Shown in pieces: positions 61,175 to 64,000 of a stretch of DNA of 64,000 nt. The translations under genes and the position numbers were made by a program. The notes under the pieces are model-generated. The model had not been told where the DNA came from and made no database searches. It saw only the letters and a program-made list of their open reading frames with translations. Each line of letters starts with the position of its first letter. Position 1 is the stretch's first letter. Origin of the DNA: an uncultured Oscillospiraceae bacterium (GTDB lineage: Bacteria > Bacillota > Clostridia > Oscillospirales > Ruminococcaceae); the NCBI GenBank assembly GCA_900548355.1, contig URKR01000007.1, positions 1 through 64,000 on the forward strand. The letters run 5' to 3'.

Positions 61175-63393
61175 GCCGGCACCGGCTGCTTCCGGTTGTG
61201 CTGCCGCTGTCCCTGCTGGCGGCCGCCGCGCTGACAGGGGCGGCTCTGCTGCGCCAGGACCTTGCCGGGTTGGACGGATACGCCGGCCGCACCGTCCTTA
61301 TCAATGAAGTCTGCGCCAAAAATCTGACCGGGCTGACCGATGGCGACGGCCAGACGCCGGACTGGATTGAACTGCTCAACACAACCGGGCAGGATGTGGA
61401 CCTTTCCGGCTGGGGGCTCAGCGACGACCCTGACGACCCGTATAAATGGACCTTCCCCGAAGGCACGGTGCTCAGCGGCGGGGCAAACAACATCCTGCTC
61501 CTGTATGCCGATGGGGCTGATGGTCTTGATGCCGACGGCGCGCTGCACACGGGGTTCCGGCTGGGCCGCCGCGGCGAGACCCTGGTGCTGACCACGCCCG
61601 AAGGCACGGCGGTGGACACCCTTGATTTTCCCGCGCAGGAATATGACCTGAGCTATGGCTATCTGGCCGGTTCAGGCAGCGAAGTGGGTGTGTTGGCAGC
61701 CCCGACCCCCGGCGCGGTCAACAGCACGGCTTTCTTGCAGCCCAGCGATGAAACAGCCGACCTGCCCGCCGTGACCTTTTCAGCCGGGGCCGGGTTTTAC
61801 CAGGATGCGCTGGAACTGACCCTTTCCTGTACCGATGCCGGCGCGGCCATTGTGTATACGCTGGATGGCAGCCTGCCCACCGGCAGCAGTACCCTGTATA
61901 CCGGGCCGATCACCCTGACCCCGCGCAGCGGCGAGGCCAACCGGTATGCCAGCCTGCCCACCGTGCTGCACGGCGGTTGGCTGGCAAACTACGCCTACTC
62001 CTATGCGCCGGAACCGGTTGCCAAGGCGACTACGGTCACTGCGCGCGCCTATAAGGACGGAAAGCTGGGCGAAGCGGTCACCGTCGCCACCTACTGGGTA
62101 GGCATTGCGCCGTACAGCCTGCCGGTGGTCAGCGTCACGGCGGATGCGGACGATTTGTTCGGCGCGGCAGGGATCTATATGCCGGGCCAGACCTATTACA
62201 CGCTGCACAAATACGGCGATACCAGCGCCACCGGCAACTACAGTGGCCGCGAAACGGCTGATGTGCGGGTGCAAATCCTGGAGACGGACGGCACGGTGCA
62301 GACCGCCGCCGAAGGCACGGTGCGGGTGTCGGGCGGGTGGAGCCGCAGCGGCGTCCAGCTCAAAAACCTGCACACCAAGCTGAAAGACGGAGCCCAGACC
62401 GATCTCCTTGCCGCTGCGCCGGGCGGGGGAACCCTTTCCACCGTTGTGCTGCGCGGCAGCGGCAACGGCACGGCGTACCAGAGCCTGCACCAGGACGCTT
62501 TCCTCAACAACTACCTGTACGACCTGGATGTCGGTACACAGTGGAATGAACCGGTCATTCTGTTTCTGGAGGATGAATATTGGGGCGTGTATACGGTGCG
62601 CGAAAGCAAAAACGAAGATTTTTATGCACGTCACTACGGCCTGGAAGAGGATGAACTGATCTGCCCCGGCACCAGCGACGAGGAAAACGCCCAACCGGAA
62701 AAAATCGCGTTCGGGCTCGGGGTGGATGCGCTTGACGCCACAACGGCCGAAGGAATGGCCTGGGTGGAAGCCAATGTCGATGTGGACGAATATATCCGGT
62801 ATGTCATCGCCCAGATGTATACCTATAATTCGGACGGCATGTACAATGGCGGCAACAATTCCATCCTTTGGAAAAGCGCGGTGCTTGACCCGGACACCCC
62901 CTATGCCGACGGGCGCTGGCGGTTCCTGCTCAACGACCTGGATTCCACCCTTTATGATGTGGAGGTAGACCCGTTCGCCTACCTGCTGGAAAACGATTTC
63001 TCGTTTGCAGCCAGGGAAACAGCGCCGTGGTACTCGGTGGTTGACAATCTGTTCCAAAAGCTCTGGCAAAACGCGGACTTCCGCGCACGTTTTGCCGAAG
63101 AATTCCGCCGGGAAATGGCCACGGTTTATGCGCCGGATTCCATCCTTCCGGCCTTTGAGGCGTGGGTCGCCCGGCTTGCGCCTGAAATTCCGCAGGACCT
63201 GGCCCGCCAAAAGGTGGAGACAACCTGGCTGGCGCCGCTGGCCCGCGCGCTCGGCGTTGAGGTGGAGCCCGGCGGCATTACCGAAACCGAGTGGGATCAA
63301 AATGTCGAGAAGGTGCGGGATTACTTTGCCCGCCGTGCCGACATCATGCTGTCATACCTGGATACATATTTGAAGGAGGCGGATATAATATGA
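61171..63393 (+). CDS. CotH-kinase family exported protein with lamin-tail domain
   Basis: 740 residues. N-terminal hydrophobic helix (7-28), probably a signal anchor. A lamin-tail domain at ~40-165 (VLINEVCAKN, DWIELLNTTG, DLSGWGLSDD), a beta-sandwich (CHB_HEX_C/Fn3-like, YTLDGSLPTG, TTVTARAYKDG) at ~199-311 and a CotH kinase domain from ~315 to 735. The motifs HQDAFLNNYLYD (substrate/ATP His region) and LLNDLDSTLYDVE with a DxD-like metal site lie in the CotH core. In Bacillus CotH phosphorylates spore coat proteins; here it would act on the cell surface. ATGA overlaps on both sides couple it to DUF4956 and VTC. Confidence 0.85.
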   Translation: MSRHRLLPVVLPLSLLAAAALTGAALLRQDLAGLDGYAGRTVLINEVCAKNLTGLTDGDGQTPDWIELLNTTGQDVDLSGWGLSDDPDDPYKWTFPEGTVLSGGANNILLLYADGADGLDADGALHTGFRLGRRGETLVLTTPEGTAVDTLDFPAQEYDLSYGYLAGSGSEVGVLAAPTPGAVNSTAFLQPSDETADLPAVTFSAGAGFYQDALELTLSCTDAGAAIVYTLDGSLPTGSSTLYTGPITLTPRSGEANRYASLPTVLHGGWLANYAYSYAPEPVAKATTVTARAYKDGKLGEAVTVATYWVGIAPYSLPVVSVTADADDLFGAAGIYMPGQTYYTLHKYGDTSATGNYSGRETADVRVQILETDGTVQTAAEGTVRVSGGWSRSGVQLKNLHTKLKDGAQTDLLAAAPGGGTLSTVVLRGSGNGTAYQSLHQDAFLNNYLYDLDVGTQWNEPVILFLEDEYWGVYTVRESKNEDFYARHYGLEEDELICPGTSDEENAQPEKIAFGLGVDALDATTAEGMAWVEANVDVDEYIRYVIAQMYTYNSDGMYNGGNNSILWKSAVLDPDTPYADGRWRFLLNDLDSTLYDVEVDPFAYLLENDFSFAARETAPWYSVVDNLFQKLWQNADFRARFAEEFRREMATVYAPDSILPAFEAWVARLAPEIPQDLARQKVETTWLAPLARALGVEVEPGGITETEWDQNVEKVRDYFARRADIMLSYLDTYLKEADII

Positions 63394-64000
63394 ACCAACC
63401 GCTCCTTTCGGTCAGCCGGCATGAGGAAAAATACCTGCTCAACCCGGCCGAGGCCGTTGCGCTGCGCGGCATGCTGGATGCGCTGCTGCGGCGGGACCGG
63501 TATTCGGCCGGCGGCGCCTACTTCATTCGCAGCCTGTACTTTGACACGCCCGAAAATACCGATTATGAGGACAAAGTCCTTGGCGTCAGCGAGCGAAGCA
63601 AGTTGCGGATGCGGCTTTACGACCCGGCAGGCGGGCAGGCGCGCCTTGAACGCAAAGCGAAAAGCGGGATCTACGGCCACAAAACCGGACTTTGGCTGAC
63701 CCGTGCCGAGGCGGAAGCCCTGATTGCCGGCGACGATACGCCGCTGTGCCGGCAGGACACGCCGGCGGCCCGCAGGCTTTGGGCGGCCTTCCGGCGGGAA
63801 TGGCGCCGCCCGGCCGTTCTCATTGACTATGAGCGCACGGCCTGGGCGCTGGATTTTGAGCGGGTGCGGCTGACGATTGACGAACATGTGCGCGCAGCCA
63901 AAAGCAGCGCTCTGTTTGACCCGGCGGTGCCGATGCTCGGCCTGCACAGCGGGGCCATGACAATCCTGGAAGTCAAGTATGACCGCTTTTTGCCCGGCCA
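63390..64000 (+). CDS. VTC-domain (polyphosphate polymerase) protein, 3'-truncated by window end
   Basis: 203 codons visible, open at the end. Begins MNQPLLSVSRHEEKYLL; then RSLYFDTPENTDYEDK, KLRMRLYDP, the Lys/Arg-rich LERKAKSG, VLIDYERTAW, RLTIDEHVRA and ILEVKYDRFLP. These basic strands form the tunnel of the VTC catalytic domain that makes inorganic polyphosphate from ATP in yeast Vtc4. In Clostridia similar proteins accompany CotH and DUF4956. It starts at the ATGA overlap with the CotH gene. Confidence 0.85.
   Translation, partial: MNQPLLSVSRHEEKYLLNPAEAVALRGMLDALLRRDRYSAGGAYFIRSLYFDTPENTDYEDKVLGVSERSKLRMRLYDPAGGQARLERKAKSGIYGHKTGLWLTRAEAEALIAGDDTPLCRQDTPAARRLWAAFRREWRRPAVLIDYERTAWALDFERVRLTIDEHVRAAKSSALFDPAVPMLGLHSGAMTILEVKYDRFLPG

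Noticed and set aside
1..64000. CRISPR arrays, insertion sequences, integrases, rRNA genes
   Set aside because: No regularly spaced repeats, transposase or integrase motifs, or rRNA sequence were seen.

Overview
The window reads as high-GC chromosomal DNA of an anaerobic gut Clostridia/Oscillospirales bacterium, most like the Faecalibacterium-Gemmiger-Subdoligranulum lineage. This is an inference from gene content and protein style: an Rnf complex, a V/A-type ATPase, a Na+-decarboxylase beta subunit, PyrK/PyrD type 1B, DnaD with a DnaC-like loader, and RNase J. Genes are dense and most promoters are canonical (TTGACA-17-TATAAT-like). TTG and GTG starts are common. An AT-flanked, GC-palindromic intergenic repeat family is scattered through the window. 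There is one tRNA (Gly-TCC) and no rRNA, CRISPR array or insertion sequence.

Layout. 1-~0.72 kb: a small DUF6809-like gene and the 5' part of a secreted protein, apparently foreign to the rest. This part is joined in frame to a DnaD primosome protein (assembly chimera or recombination). ~0.72-4.8 kb: DnaD/DnaC-like loader, then a GntR(YtrA)-ABC-permease operon. 4.9-12.2 kb: tRNA-Gly, a GNAT, an XRE remnant, a MATE pump, the BMP-like/phosphoesterase/gpsA operon and cysE. 12.2-25.4 kb: mnmA, rnhA, RNase J, GdpP, L9, DnaB, TilS, Hpt, FtsH and a tail-anchored zinc-ribbon protein. 25.6-34.5 kb: complete V/A-ATPase operon (H, C, I, K, F, E, A, B, D). 34.6-40.2 kb: nitrilase/galM/TrpR-like operon, Na+-decarboxylase beta with a 42-residue OadG-like peptide, a sigma factor and small zinc-ribbon and hydrolase genes. 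40.3-49.6 kb: pyrimidine biosynthesis (pyrC, F, K, D, E, carA, carB). 49.7-55.6 kb: HU, a tiny membrane protein and rnfCDGEAB. 55.7-60.3 kb: S66 peptidase, an AT-rich island between two identical 72-bp repeats, a nucleotidyltransferase, CarD and a DmpA-type peptidase. 60.4-64 kb: DUF4956-CotH-VTC operon, cut by the window end.

How it works together. The V/A-ATPase, the decarboxylase beta subunit and Rnf lie within 30 kb and could share one ion (Na+ or H+) circuit. The pyr genes supply UMP in two transcription units. The first has a leader region with a 29-codon open reading frame whose stop codon enters an intrinsic terminator, next to U-rich runs. That layout resembles the enterobacterial pyrBI attenuator and not the PyrR-type control expected in Firmicutes. 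It is the most promising regulatory observation. The most promising poorly understood gene set is DUF4956-CotH-VTC, a possible membrane polyphosphate/surface-phosphorylation module.
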